Shown: positions 1 to 11,109 of the stretch, piece by piece
Layout: each line of letters begins with the position of its first letter
Position numbering within the stretch: the first letter of the stretch is position 1
Origin: Cladocopium goreaui
Taxonomy: Eukaryota > Sar > Dinophyceae > Suessiales > Symbiodiniaceae
Direction: 5' to 3'
Length of the DNA: 64,000 bases
Assembly (NCBI GenBank): GCA_947184155.2
Contig: CAMXCT020002702.1
Location: 153,966 to 217,965 of the forward strand
The notes under the pieces: model-generated
What the model was told of the DNA's origin: nothing
The model's input: the letters and a program-made list of their open reading frames with translations, nothing else
Database searches by the model: none
Program-made: the position numbers and the translations under genes

Positions 1-1328
1 GCGACCCAAACGTTTCACAAACTCACCACGATTGTGTTTGACTTGTTCAAACTTTAATCGTTTGCCAGGCACTTGCTGCTTTGCAGCCCCTTGCCAAGCA
101 CGACAGCCATCAGCGTAGCACACACTACCACTTTGGATTCTTGTCAGAATCTGAGAAGAGACAATTTCAGCAATGCTCTCCTGAGGTGGTTTTGCTGTCG
201 CAGGCAACACTTTCAAGGAGGCTGGGGCAATGACCATGCGACCAGAACCACGTTCACAAGCACCCAGAACACGAAAGTGTACCAGATAATGAGGTGGATC
301 TGCTGCGTGGGGATGCTTTCGCTTCCAAAGTGCGATCTGATCTTTGTAGGTCTGGCTATTTTTTCCAATGCGCACCGTGCGCACAGAAGTGGCATCCACT
401 TCAACAGCATTTTTGACTTGCAGAGAACGGCTTAACTTTTCACCGGCAGCTGCTTCCAGACCACGTAGGCAAGCAAAAAGAGGTCCCACCAGAGTCACAT
501 GGATCCCCACGGAGATTGCAGTGGCCTGAAAACAGGGTATGTTATTCTCAAAGCCGCACAGTTGCGAGTTTCATATTTAGAAAAAACAAAAAATCACGTA
601 GGCAAGCAAAAAGGACGTCCCACCAGTCACATGGATCCCCACGCAATTGCAGTGGCCTGAAAACAGGGTATGTTATTCTCAAAGCCGCACAGTTGCGAGT
701 TTCATATTTAGAAAAAACAAAAAATCCAACTCTCGGCCTGGAGCGATGCTGGGCGAGCACCACGCAAAGCAGCATACTCACGGAGCAAATGCAGAAGTTG
801 AAACGGACTGTATCCTCGGCGCCGAACTCCGTCCGGAAGCCAAGAGGCAAGATCTAGGACGTTGACTCGCTTGCGACAGTCTGAATCTATGCATCGCCAA
901 AAGATTTGCTGAGTGGAAGTGATTTGACTTTCTCCAAAGGTGCCTCGGCGACAGGTGGTGCAAATGCGAGGTAGCTCTTGCAGAAAGCCCAAGCGTTGCA
1001 AGGTGTCAACAGCTGCACGTTGAGACTCCAGAGTCTGCGGAAGACTAGCCGTCTTCTTGCGATTTTGATTTCTAATTTTTTTCTGCAACTCAACTTTCTT
1101 GGCCCCACTGTATTGCACTGCACGCTGCTTTTTAAATTTTTTGTTCACACCACCAAGACGGGGCGGCTTTCTGCCTTTCTGTGGCTGCTTCGACCAGGAG
1201 TGAATCTTTCTAGCATGTTCTTGCGCTTTCAGGTACCTATCTCTTCCAGGCAAGGGGCAAGTTCTCACATTATGAGATTTGGCGCCGCAGAGTGCACATG
1301 TCATGCGGAGCAAAAACCACAAGCACAA
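1..1328 (-). CDS. ISXO2/IS1595-like (Merlin-type) transposase, spliced, 3' end outside window
   Basis: DDE-type transposase of the IS1595/ISXO2 superfamily (eukaryotic Merlin), which would cut and paste its own DNA element. Exon 1 (about 1310-730) begins with a CCHC-like knuckle (CALCGAKSHNVRTC) and has a later zinc ribbon (ICTTCRRG ... WRCIDSDCRKRVNVL) typical of ISXO2 N-termini. Exon 2 (525 down to 1) opens after a clean acceptor (ttttcag) and stays open to the window edge. It holds VEVDATSVRT (first catalytic Asp), GACERGSGRMVI, and YADGCRAWQG (second catalytic Asp), followed by EQVKHNRGEFVKRL. The third catalytic residue would lie before base 1. The intron overlaps a 131-133 bp tandem duplication, so the acceptor exists twice. 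Exon borders other than the acceptor are uncertain. The family assignment is firm; whether the copy is active is unknown. Confidence 0.72.
462..725. repeat. Two-copy tandem duplication (131-133 bp) across an intron-exon border
   Basis: Two adjacent units (462-594 and 595-725) differ by a few bases and a small indel. Each contains the start of transposase exon 2, the acceptor ttttcag (minus strand) and an AT-rich intron stretch. The duplication therefore offers two possible 3' splice sites. Only the distal one (525) leads into the long open exon; the proximal copy is frameshifted after a few codons. Confidence 0.85.
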
Positions 1329-1713
1329 AATGATCCAGCCATTGCTGGAACGAAGCCGTGGATCTAGAACCTACAAAGATTTCGGTGGATCATGCATCAT
1401 GCATCTTAATTATGGGAAAAGAGTGGCCCCGCCTGCCAGACGACCTCGCAAACGACCTTGACATGTGTGGTTTCTTCACTCATCAAACTGATACTTGCAG
1501 GTTTTGGGAAAAGATCATCGACTTGAAAGAGATACTTCCTCACAAGTAAACAGAGCTACGGCTGAAGATGTCTGCATCGAAAATGACGGCGCCACCTGCC
1601 AGACGACCTGAGCAAACACCTGACTAAGATATCACCCACAAAGATGTCCAACTCTCGGTCTGCGTCTAGCAATTCTTTTCGCCCTCACGACATCATACTC
1701 TAGCTGCAATGGA

Positions 1714-2239
1714 TCACCGGCTTTGGTGAGAGAAATGCCACGTCAAGTCTTCTTTCATGGACTTTCTCTTTTGCCGGACGAAGTAAGGCAAGTCACTGAT
1801 TTCTCCCTGATATTTCTCTAAGTACCAGCACTTGCGTTTTTTGTCATCTGTGAACCGCCACCAGTCGTTGCAACGCAGCAAAAACTCTCCCCCTGAGAGC
1901 ACCAGTCGCATGCACCGTAGGACTCATTGCTTTGCCACACTTCTTGCAGGCACCCCACTTGAACTTTTTCTCTGGCGCAACATCGGCAAGGCTTTCAGGA
2001 GACGCAAGGCAAGGAGACATCAAATCATCACACCAGGCAAAGAAAGCTTCTTGCTCTTCAGCCAACCATTGCCCCAAGGTCTGCGGACCTTGAACAGGAA
2101 CACCTTCAGGTGGCTCCAACGCATCGACCGCATGGCCTTCTGCAGGCGAATCATCCGCAGAAGATGGCACTGACAAAACATCGTCCACGGACCTCACATC
2201 AAGCCCATGAACCAAATAAACAAGACAGTTTTCCTGCAC
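1714..2239 (-). pseudogene. Cys-rich hypothetical coding segments upstream of the transposase
   Basis: Two overlapping minus-strand frames look like one protein broken near 1905. One gives FKWGACKKCGKAMSPT, the other LLRCNDWWRFTDDKKRKCW followed by YLEKYQGEISD. Together they suggest a small zinc-binding domain. The segment lies just upstream of the ISXO2-type gene on the same strand and may be 5' exons of it, or a separate decayed gene. Similar short motifs recur near 1430 and 1590 (CTGCCAGACGACCT), which points to another duplicated segment. I do not recognise the family. Confidence 0.35.
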
Positions 2240-2411
2240 GGTGGCTACACAGAATTAAAGACATCCCACACCAGAGAAGTGCTGGCCGAGAAACGCATCT
2301 AGCACCACGGCGGAATTCGTGATGGCATCCAAGGTATTCATCTGAATCAGATGCCAACCTTACACGTGACATGACCCATTGGGGACAAGAATCTAAAGAC
2401 GATTTCTTCAT

Positions 2412-3690
2412 GTTACCATCTCATTATTGGTTTAAACATCATACCATCATGAGACCATGATCCAGGTTTTATTATTTACACGATCGATCAAAACTTATCC
2501 AGGAATCCCCACATTCATGGTTTTGAATATTATTTTTCCAACATTCTCCCAAGAACGAATTTCACCCCAACCATGAATCATGAAGCTGCATGATTGCTAC
2601 AACCAATATCTCCGCAATACAAGAATCTGACCGTCAAAATCACATCATTGACAAAGAATAAGTAATGGAAACCCTCAAAAAACCCAAAACACCTGTATTA
2701 TTATTGCTTACACACACCAAAACTAACCCATCAACATGAAGATTCCATAAAAACATCTGCATTAACCACTCTGCAACCAATCCAGAATTTGTGTATATCT
2801 ATATACATATATACAGTATATATATATATATATATACGTTTACTTAGCTCACTCCTTCACGCGCTCGCTTTTGTTTGTCTTATTTTCAAAATAAAAATAA
2901 CGGCTTCACTTGCAAGGACAACATGCACAACTGAAATCGCGCCACTCTTTTTCCAAACTCGTTGTCGGGGGTGTCATCCTTCGATTGTTTCCTGCTGGTA
3001 CGCCAGTCAGGTTCTCCAGGACTTGGTTTGGGGGGTTGGGAACGAAGTGAGGGCGGGATCAAAAATTCAACATCCTGCAATTTAGCAGGAAACCCTCCTC
3101 ACCCACCCTTGAATCGAAAAATTCACAAGTGAGAATTTCAAACCAAGTCACAGAGTTGTTGTTTAGTTCAGGTTAAACTGTTGACCAAATAACGGAGAAA
3201 CGTCAGAAAATAAAGTTCCTCAATCAGCCAGAACAAGTCGCTGTCTCAGACAACGCACTGGCAATCAATCAATATATATATATATTCAGACGGCAAGGCA
3301 GCAGGACGCGAGGAGCGAGATGCGAAGAGAGGGAACGCGTCGCAAGCAGGGAGCAGAACCAAAACAAAAACACGAACCCTCGCAGAGGAAGAGCATCAAG
3401 AAGCGTGGCGCGGAAGGAGTGCGTTCGCAAAAAAGCTCACCGAGCAAAAGTAAACAGAGGCAACAACAAGTTGACGCCAAACATACATGTTTTTTTAAAT
3501 TAATATATATATATATATTTATTTATGTTATATGTAGATATTTTTTTTGTAACTCGATATGGCTGTGACAGTACTGCTGCCTCTGCTGAGGCAAGGTCTC
3601 TGGAAGAAGAATGAAATTATATGCATTATCTTTTTATCTCGGGTTTCGAACCATGTGTTTTGGAACTACCCAGGCACTCTTGCGTTTCCT
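2412..3690. other. AT-rich gene-free stretch with TA microsatellites
   Basis: No convincing coding sequence. Alternating TA runs occur at about 2803-2836, 3271-3283 and 3502-3518. Short ORFs here have no recognisable motif and overlap low-complexity sequence. An A/G-rich segment at 3300-3470 gives Lys/Arg/Glu-rich and, on the other strand, Leu/Cys-rich frames that are probably spurious. Confidence 0.6.
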
Positions 3691-3990
3691 TGTATGCGGA
3701 CTGTCTTCCACACGCATAGGACTAGGCATACCTTCGTCCAGATAGTCGAGGAATACCTGAGGAAAGTGAAGATATAGAGAAATCCCTGATTCTGCTGCGC
3801 AGCAACAAATGGTTTTTTAAAAAAACGCTGACCCATATGCAAAGGAGAAACCAAATCATCTTCACCAGCAGCAGAGCTTCGAGCAGAAGACGCTGGCCGC
3901 ACACTCTGTTGCACAGGAGCGGGCATAGGAAAGATTCGCGCGAAAAAAAAAAGGAAGCCAAAGAACACTACCCCCGAAGATGCGTACAAG
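3690..3990 (-). pseudogene. Possible exon remnants, function unknown
   Basis: Two minus-strand stretches have protein-like composition. One includes PAPVQQSVRPASSARS, then GEDDLVSPLHMGQ. A second, in another frame, reads FLDYLDEGMPSPM, then RVEDSPHTRKRK. They could be exons separated by a short intron, or one frameshifted exon. No family is recognised and no neighbouring gene supports a role. Confidence 0.22.
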
Positions 3991-4732
3991 AAACCGCAGT
4001 GGAGATCTGGAGCGAGACTTTGAGCGTGGAGTAGTGTCACCGGAGCGAAACCTCAAAAGGCAACCAAAAAACAGACACCATCAAACACAGCAAGTACACG
4101 TTAACGCATGCGAATGCAAAACCAATGAGGCCCAGAAACACATCTGGCGGAAGATTTGCCACTGCGTCCATGGCTGCGTACACGGAAGACGGAAGGACCG
4201 AGGAAGAACGAAAGCGAGAAAAGCGACGAGCGAAAATCAGGAGAGCACCGGTGACCACTGGCGAAGGACGTAGAGACCAACTAACGTTAAACCAAAAACG
4301 AGACAAGGCACGCACGTGAGGCAAGACACGTAGCCAAGGAAAGACACCAGAAGGATCCCCACACACAACTTGAGAAGACCAACAAATATCGGATCCAGTA
4401 AACACGGAACAAAAAGAATCTTGATGAGAATCAAGAAAAGACACAGGAAGTTGCCACAAGGAAGTTAGCTCCAAACAAAACAAGGGACACGGAACACGAG
4501 ACAAACGACACAACAAAACAAAAGACAAACCAACCCCAACAGAAAAAACTTGACCAGGAGCGGGAAGAGGCCACATTCCCTCCAAAACTGAAGCCCATAA
4601 GCAGCGGAGTTTTCAAAGAATGAACGGTGCAAATGATGCATGCAAAAATGAGCATCATATTATTATTATGCCGACATTCACCATCCACCAGTTTTCAAGA
4701 CAAAAAAGATCAAAAGAACGACAAGTGCTGCT
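3991..4732. other. No supported gene; long Phe/Leu/Cys-rich minus ORF is doubtful
   Basis: A 182-codon minus ORF (4037-4585) is rich in Phe, Leu, Val, Cys and Ser and mirrors an A/C-rich plus strand. It has no conserved motif. The plus strand shows a short Lys/Arg/Glu-rich frame over the same bases. I take both as composition effects. Confidence 0.4.
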
Positions 4733-6226
4733 AGAGAAACCTAGCAGTAGCGTAGCATGACGTATGTGTGGAAGTGCCAGAGAAACCTAGCAGTAGCGTA
4801 GCATGACGTATGTGTGGAAGTGCCAGAGAAACCTAGCAGTAGCGTAGCATGACGTATGTGTGGAAGTGCCAGAGAAACCTAGCAGTAGCGTAGCATGACG
4901 TATGTGTGGAAGTGCCAGAGAAACCTAGCAGTAGCGTAGCATGACGTATGTGTGGAAGTGCCAGAGAAACCTAGCAGTAGCGTAGCATGACGTATGTGTG
5001 GAAGTGCCAGAGAAACCTAGCAGTAGCGTAGCATGACGTATGTGTGGAAGTGAAGAGAAACCTAGCAGTAGCGTAGCATGACGTGGAAGTGCCAGAGAAA
5101 CCTAGCAAGCGTAGCATGTATGTGTGGAAGTGCCAGAGAAACCTAGCAGTAGCGTAGCATGACGTATGTGTGGAAGTGCCAGAGAAACCTAGCAGTAGCG
5201 TAGCATGACGTATGTGTGAAGTGCCACAGAAACCTAGCAGTAGCGTAGCACGTATAGTGCATGACGTATGTGTGAGTGCAAGAGAAACCTAGCAGTAGCG
5301 TAGCATGACGTATGTGTGAAGTGCAAGAGAAACCTAGCAGTAGCGTAGCATGACGTATGTGTGCAAGAGAAACTAGCAGTAGCGTAGCAGCGAGAAACCT
5401 AGCAGTAGCGTAGCATGACGTATGTGTGAATGTGCAAGTAGCAGTAGCGTAGCATGACGTATGTGTGGAAGTGCAAGAGAAACTAGCAGTAGCGTAGCAT
5501 GACGTATGTGTGGAAGTGCCAGAGAAACCTAGCAGTAGCGTAGCATGACGTATGTGTGGAAGTGCCAGAGAAACCTAGCAGTAGCGTAGCATGACGTATG
5601 TGTGGAAGTGCCAGAGAAACCTAGCAGTAGCGTAGCATGACGTATGTGTGGAAGTGCCAGAGAAACCTAGCAGTAGCGTAGCATGACGTATGTGTGGAAG
5701 TGCCAGAGAAACCTAGCAGTAGCGTAGCATGACGTATGTGTGGAAGTGCCAGAGAAACCTAGCAGTAGCGTAGCATGACGTATGTGTGGAAGTGCCAGAG
5801 AAACCTAGCAGTAGCGTAGCATGACGTATGTGTGGAAGTGCAAGAGAAACCTAGCAGTAGCGTAGCATGACGTATGTGTGGAAGTGCAAGAGAAACCTAG
5901 CAGTAGCGTAGCATGACGTATGTGTGGAAGTGCCAGAGAAACCTAGCAGTAGCGTAGCATGACGTATGTGTGGAAGTGCCAGAGAAACCTAGCAGTAGCG
6001 TAGCATGACGTATGTGTGGAAGTGCCAGAGAAACCTAGCAGTAGCGTAGCATGACGTATGTGTGGAAGTGCCAGAGAAACCTAGCAGTAGCGTAGCATGA
6101 CGTATGTGTGGAAGTGCCAGAGAAACCTAGCAGTAGCGTAGCATGACGTATGTGTGGAAGTGCCAGAGAAACCTAGCAGTAGCGTAGCATGACGTATGTG
6201 TGGAAGTGCAAGAGAAACCTAGCAGT
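4733..6226. repeat. 46-bp tandem satellite, about 32 units
   Basis: The monomer is 46 bp and contains CCTAGCAGTAGCGTAGCATG followed by ACGTATGTGTGGAAGTGCCA. Spacing was counted between successive CTAGCAG motifs (4741, 4787 and so on). Outer units are nearly identical; units between about 5050 and 5500 carry deletions and truncations. The period is not a multiple of three and stops interrupt all frames, so it is non-coding. Units have no variable spacers, so this is not a CRISPR-like array. Confidence 0.95.
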
Positions 6227-6244
6227 CGCAAAGAACGTTGACAT

Positions 6245-6270
6245 CCCCCCCCCCCACCCCCCCACCCCCC
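6245..6270. repeat. Poly-C tract
   Basis: A 26-base run of C interrupted by two single A bases starts 19 bases after the satellite ends. The complementary strand is a G tract able to form a quadruplex. It marks the edge between the satellite and the LTR-like sequence. Confidence 0.85.
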
Positions 6271-6439
6271 AATGACAAGAAGAACATAGAACATATAAAA
6301 AATGAAGACAGCCCACGGCCCCTTAACAGCGCCGACACCAAAAAGGTAAACCCAAGTACACCTCTCGTGTACCCGAATCGACGCTTTCGTAAAATCACTA
6401 CGCCAGACGCAAACACCTACTGTGTTTGCAGCTCCGCAG

Positions 6440-7790
6440 TTACTTACTTCCCCACAAAGTCAAATAAAGGAACTTGTTCCACCCCGACTCCTAAGTGCAC
6501 GTCAGACTCCTTCTTTTCTCTCCAGACGCCACACACAACGGAACAGGTCAACAAGAACCAGGGCAGGCACACGGCCACAGCCCACAAACAAAGAAAGGAA
6601 GCAAGAGGTTCCAGTGTGGCTACTGTTTCAAGTGCCCTAGGTGACACTGCAGTTCAGTTCGCTTCGGAACACTTGACACCACTCCCTTGAGCCGATGTCT
6701 CAACTGGGAAACTCGATTCCAGGTTTCCAACACACAACCTTCCCTCAAAGGTTGTTGAAACAATTCCGAACTGCTATGATATACAAATCACCTAGTCACA
6801 AAACGTCAGAAACATTTCCAAAAGTTCTCAAGTCAAACTGGTTCTCGTCCAAACGCAAATAACCAGCTAGCCGGTGTTACTAGTCTTTACCAAACGTCTA
6901 GACTAGTCACACGGCTAGTTAAGAACGAAATGTTCCACTCAAATTCCTTTACAAAATCCTCTTGCAATACAGAACAACATGGGAACCTCATGTTCCATCT
7001 CCAAAACAGTTCTTCACTTAGAGATGTCTTCTCCTAGCTTCAAACTACAGAGGAGCGTAGAATGTTCTGCTCGACTTCTCCAAAACAGCTCTTCACACAG
7101 AGATGTCTTCTCATAGTTCCAAACTACAGAGGAGAGTAGAATGTTCTGCTCGACTTCTCAGCTAATATCCAGTCATAAGCAGTCATAGCGCTAAAGTAGT
7201 TCGCTTACTGCTATAACCAAATGTCAGCAACAAGTCACAGACACAAAGATCATAACGTAGCTCTCCAGATCAAGTACCCGGAGGTTGACTACTATACGTA
7301 GGCATTGTCCTCGCAATGCCGAAGTATCTCACATACTCAAATGCTCTGCTCGACTTCTCAGCTAATATCCAGTCATCAGCAGTCATAGCGCTAAAGTAGT
7401 TCGCTTACTGCAATAACCAAATGTCAGCCAAAATTCACAGCTACAAAGGTCACAAAATAGACTCCCAGATCAAATACCCAGAGGTCGAATAAGATACGTA
7501 GGCATTGTCTTCACAAGGCCGGAGTATCTCGCATACTCGCAAGATCACCTCTTGACTACCTCTTGCAAAAAGGCTTCACAAACATCTCAGATGTATGAAG
7601 CAATGACAAGAATCGAAACGGATGATCCACAACCATCTCAGTTAGATTCATACTCCTCCAAGAGGTCAAAGAACTTCCGAGATCGATGGAATCATAACAT
7701 CCCGATTCAATTGCATAGCGAATGCTTCTGGAAGCATTCGCTCAGTATCATAAAGCTAAATAAAGCTCCAAACTGTACTTAAAGTGTCTT
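6440..7790 (-). repeat. Divergent LTR related to the 1.56-kb LTR family
   Basis: Patches match the LTRs at 11110-12671 and elsewhere in order: a CTCCTTCTTTTC...CTCCAGACGC patch near 6510, GAGCCGATGTCTCAACTGG near 6691, TTTCCAAAAGTTCTCA near 6814, and the hairpin GGCATTG-TCCTCG-CAATGCC at 7301-7320. It is much more diverged than the four LTRs of the two full elements. It contains an internal direct duplication of about 200 bp (units near 7140-7330 and 7338-7540, sharing CTCGACTTCTCAGCTAATAT). No matching second LTR or internal region is adjacent, so it is a solo LTR or fragment. Ends are approximate. Confidence 0.6.
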
Positions 7791-8057
7791 GAACTCCGTG
7801 TAGATTCACTCAGACCCACAGGTCGATATCTCAAAGCAACTCCGGCAGCTTCAAATACTACAAAGCAACATCGAAACTGCTCAAGTCTGTTGCAGACATC
7901 TTCCCATAGTCCAGTTCCACTACCACATACTCAATGAATGGCAGCTCGCACCAAAGCCAAGTTGTAACCCTGCAAGGGACACAAACTTTCACAACCTTGT
8001 AATCCGGATACTCGAGATCTACCAGTATCTCTTTCCACAGTAAGAGCTTTTTGTTGG

Positions 8058-8466
8058 CTAACAGGCGTTGAAGGTGATCAGGAAGATGTCATGCAACTTC
8101 TTTTCATCAGCTCTGAGTTCTACTGCCCTTTTCATCCATTTTTTCAGAAATGAGGCCCGCTTGGATCTGATCTTGAAAGGGTCGCCCAGAAAAACTTCTT
8201 GGAGTGTGGACTTCATCAGGTCTGACACTCTCACCAATGCATGTCTGGGATGTCCAGCTTCCGTTGCCTCCTTCATGAATGTTTCTGGACAAGGTGATGA
8301 GTTCGAAGTGCGCACCCTCTTCGATGTGCTCCGTCCAAGAGATTTTGTTTATCCAGTCGTCCCGCATGTAGCCCCACTTCAGTTGACGATGGACTACTTT
8401 GGTACCTTTGGGAAAATCTTTCAACATTTTATCCAGATTTTGGAATCCGGGGCAGTCGTGGAGCAC
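8058..8466 (-). pseudogene. Retroelement pol fragment (linker between methyltransferase and RT)
   Basis: Two minus frames (8466-8107 and 8315-8058) encode the region that follows the methyltransferase domain in this Pol family: HDCPGFQNLDKMLKDFPKGT, then PETFMKEATEAGHPRHALVR and a basic helical tail. The element at 37840-37915 has the parallel stretch IEFMKEAQNAGHPRGH. The break between frames is near 8300. The fragment continues the methyltransferase piece at 11109-10236 on the same strand, with 1.8 kb of satellite between them. No RT follows towards lower coordinates. Confidence 0.6.
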
Positions 8467-10240
8467 CCTTCGACGAAGGTACCTTAAGCCCCCTTCGAAG
8501 GTACCTTAAGCCTTTGCCGAAGGGGGGACGGGGGGGGAGGGGGGGGGTGAACGAGGAACCGAAGCCCCCTTAAGGTACCTTAAGGGGGCTTCGAAGGCTT
8601 CGAAGGTATCTTAAGGGGGCTTCGAAGCCTTCGAAGGTACCTTAAGGGGGCTTCGACGAAGGTACCTTAAGGGGTCTTCGCCGAAGACTTCGAAGGTATC
8701 TTAAGCGGGCTTGGACGAATTCTTCGAAGCCCCCTTAAGGTGCCTTCGAAGCCTTCGAAGCTCCCTTAAGGTACCTTAAGGTGGCTTCGAGCGTTGAAGC
8801 CTTGGCTGAAGCCTTTGAAGGTCATGGTATTGTGGAAGGCAAGGGGGAAGTTTAATAAAAGTTAGAATTTAGATCATGGCATTGTCGAAGGCAAGGAGGG
8901 GGAAGTTTAAATAAAGAGTTAGATTTTAGATCATGGCATTGTGGAAGGCACGGGGATGAAATTGAAACAAAGAGTTGGAATTTAGATCATGGCATTGTGG
9001 AAGGCAAGCGGGGGGAAGTTTAAGTTAGATTTTAGACCATGGCATGGTGGAAGGCAGGGGGGAAATTTTGAAGAGTTCGATTTTAGATCATGCCATTGTG
9101 GAAGGCAAGAGTGGAACTATAAATAAACAGTAGATTTTTAGATCATGGCATTGTGGAAGGCAAGGGAGGGGGAAGTTCATAAAAAGTCAGATTTTAGATT
9201 CAAATTTTAAAAAACAAGAGTTGGATTTTAGACCATGGCATTGTGGAAGGCAAGCGGAGGGAAGTTTAAATAAAGTGTTTGACTTTGGATCATGGCATTA
9301 TGGAAGGCAGGGGAGGAAGTGTAAATAAAGAGTTGGAATTTAGATCATGGCATTGTGGACGGCAAGGGGAGAAGTTTAAATAAAGAGTTCGATTTTAGAT
9401 CATAGCATTGTGGAAGGCAAGGGGGGGAAATTTTAATAAAGAGTTAGAATTTAGATCATGGCACTGTGGAAGGCAAGAAGGGGGTGGAAGTTTAAATAAA
9501 GAGTTAGATTTTAGATCATGGCATTGTGGAAGGCAAGCGAATTAGATTTTAGATGATGCCTTCGACGAACGTACCTTAAGGCGGCTTCGAAGCCTTCGAA
9601 GGTACCTTAAGGGGTCTTCGCCGATGACTTCGAAGGTACCTCAAGCCTTTGCCGAAGGGGGGACGGAGGGGGAGGGCGGGGGGGTGAACGAGGAACCGAA
9701 GCCGTTAAGCTACCTTAAGGGAGCCTTATAAGGTACCTTAAGCGGGCTTCGAAGGCTTCGAAGGTATCTTAAGGGGGCTTCGAAGGCTTCGAAGGTACCT
9801 TAAGGGTGCTTCGACGAAGGGAACCTTGAGCCTTTGCCGAAGGGGGGGTCGGGGGGGAGGGGGAGTGAACGAGGAACCGAAGCCCCCTTAAGGTACCTTA
9901 AGGGGGCTTCGAAGGCTTCGAAGGTATCTTAAGGGGGCTTCGAAGCCTTCGAAGGTACCTTAAGGGGGCTTCGACGAAGGTACCTTAAGGGGTCTTCGCC
10001 GAAGACTTCGAAGGTATCTTAAGCGGGCTTGGACGAATTCTTCGAATCCCCCTTAAGGTGCCTTCGAAGCCTTCGAAGCTCCCTTAAGGTACCTTAAGGT
10101 GGCTTCGAGCGTTGAAGCCTTGGCTAAAGCCTTTGAAGGTACCTTAAGGGAGCTTCGAAGGCTTCGAAGGCACCTTAAGGGGGCTTCGAAGCCTTCCTCA
10201 ACGGACCTTTAAATTCAATTTCTCAAGCTCCCCCCTTAAG
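8467..10240. repeat. Composite satellite: palindrome-rich arms around a 50-60 bp minisatellite
   Basis: Outer parts (8467-8820 and about 9555-10240) consist of shuffled 6-bp palindromes TTCGAA, GGTACC and CTTAAG (for example CTTCGAAGGTACCTTAAGGG). A block of about 320 bp starting at the G-rich run near 8515 recurs almost unchanged at about 9830-10140. The centre (8820-9550) is a minisatellite of about 13 units of 50-60 bp around GATCATGGCATTGTGGAAGG. G-rich runs lie at 8521-8550, 9656-9685 and 9841-9870. The block sits inside a decayed pol and has no coding content of its own. Confidence 0.9.
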
Positions 10241-11109
10241 GTACCTTCCTGAAGGGCCTCTCACCGACTGCCTGTGGAATCCTAAACGCTTGGACCGTGC
10301 CTCCGTATTCCCCAAGAATCTGCTTGAGTTTGTTGCCTCGGCTTTGTGCGGCAAACAAATTTCGCTTCCCAGTGCCGAAATCTAGGGATAGTTGTTCCTG
10401 GAGGGTCTCGCAAGAAGATACTCCACGAGCTTTGGCTTCATCCAGGCACAACGAAGCCATGCGTTGACACAGCACATGAGGATAAGCTGCTTCAGCTACT
10501 GTGGGGAAAAATAACTTTCCATCAGTCCAACGTGGTTTCCAAGATTCATGTTGGTGTGATTGGTCACATAGAAGACCCAAGCTCGCCAAAAAGTTTTCAT
10601 CAGGTTTCCGCGGATTGTGCGACCAGAATTTTGATTTCTTGTCTCTTGTTCCGCCATGCATGCAGTGTTGTAATATTGTAAAATGTCCTGGGTACCTGTT
10701 GAAAAGTCTGACCATGAAGCTTGTCATCCAAAATAAACTGTTGAGTGGGTTTTCAACTGAGACGGCAATTCCAAAACCGATGAGTATCAACAGAAGCTCC
10801 ACCATCGCCTCGTAAGACATGTTTGCTTCTCTAACCCTTTCTTCTTCCCTTTCAGACAATCCTTGCAAACCATCAGGGTAAGATTCACTCCGCAAAGGCC
10901 TAGGCGGGTTGGCAACTCCTTGGATGCGCCTTCCCTGGCTTTCGATGCAGTGCCGCAGCTTGGGCAAAATGCGCCCAACATATGTTGTCACGCTCTGTCT
11001 CGGCAAACTTGCAAACTGTCTGAAAATCATGTGGCTTTGTCAAATCAAACGCTGCAACTGGAAAATTCTCAGCCCTCTCAGGGTCCTTGTCAATGGCCAG
11101 AACTCTGAG
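10236..11109 (-). pseudogene. C5-methyltransferase-like part of a retroelement Pol, interrupted
   Basis: This resembles the SAM-dependent cytosine-C5-methyltransferase fold that precedes RT in the retroelements at 36973 and 62015. Three minus frames join into one protein: VLAIDKDPERAENFPVAAFD; then WAHFA with PSCGTASKARE (motif IV-like, catalytic Cys); then PPRPLRSESYPDGL and VSVENPLNSLFW (motif VI-like ENP). Frameshifts lie near 10985 and 10920. The 5' side is cut at 11109 by the LTR of copy 1; the 3' side runs into the satellite at 10240. Motif I is lost. A cytosine methyltransferase role is inferred from motif order, and this copy is dead. Confidence 0.65.

Noticed and set aside
4037-4585. 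182-codon minus ORF that looks like a membrane protein
   Set aside because: Composition matches the low-T plus strand, there is no conserved family pattern, and nearby frames are similar in length.
4733-6226. Regular repeat array resembling a CRISPR array
   Set aside because: There are no unique spacers; the whole 46-bp unit repeats, and the genome context is eukaryotic.
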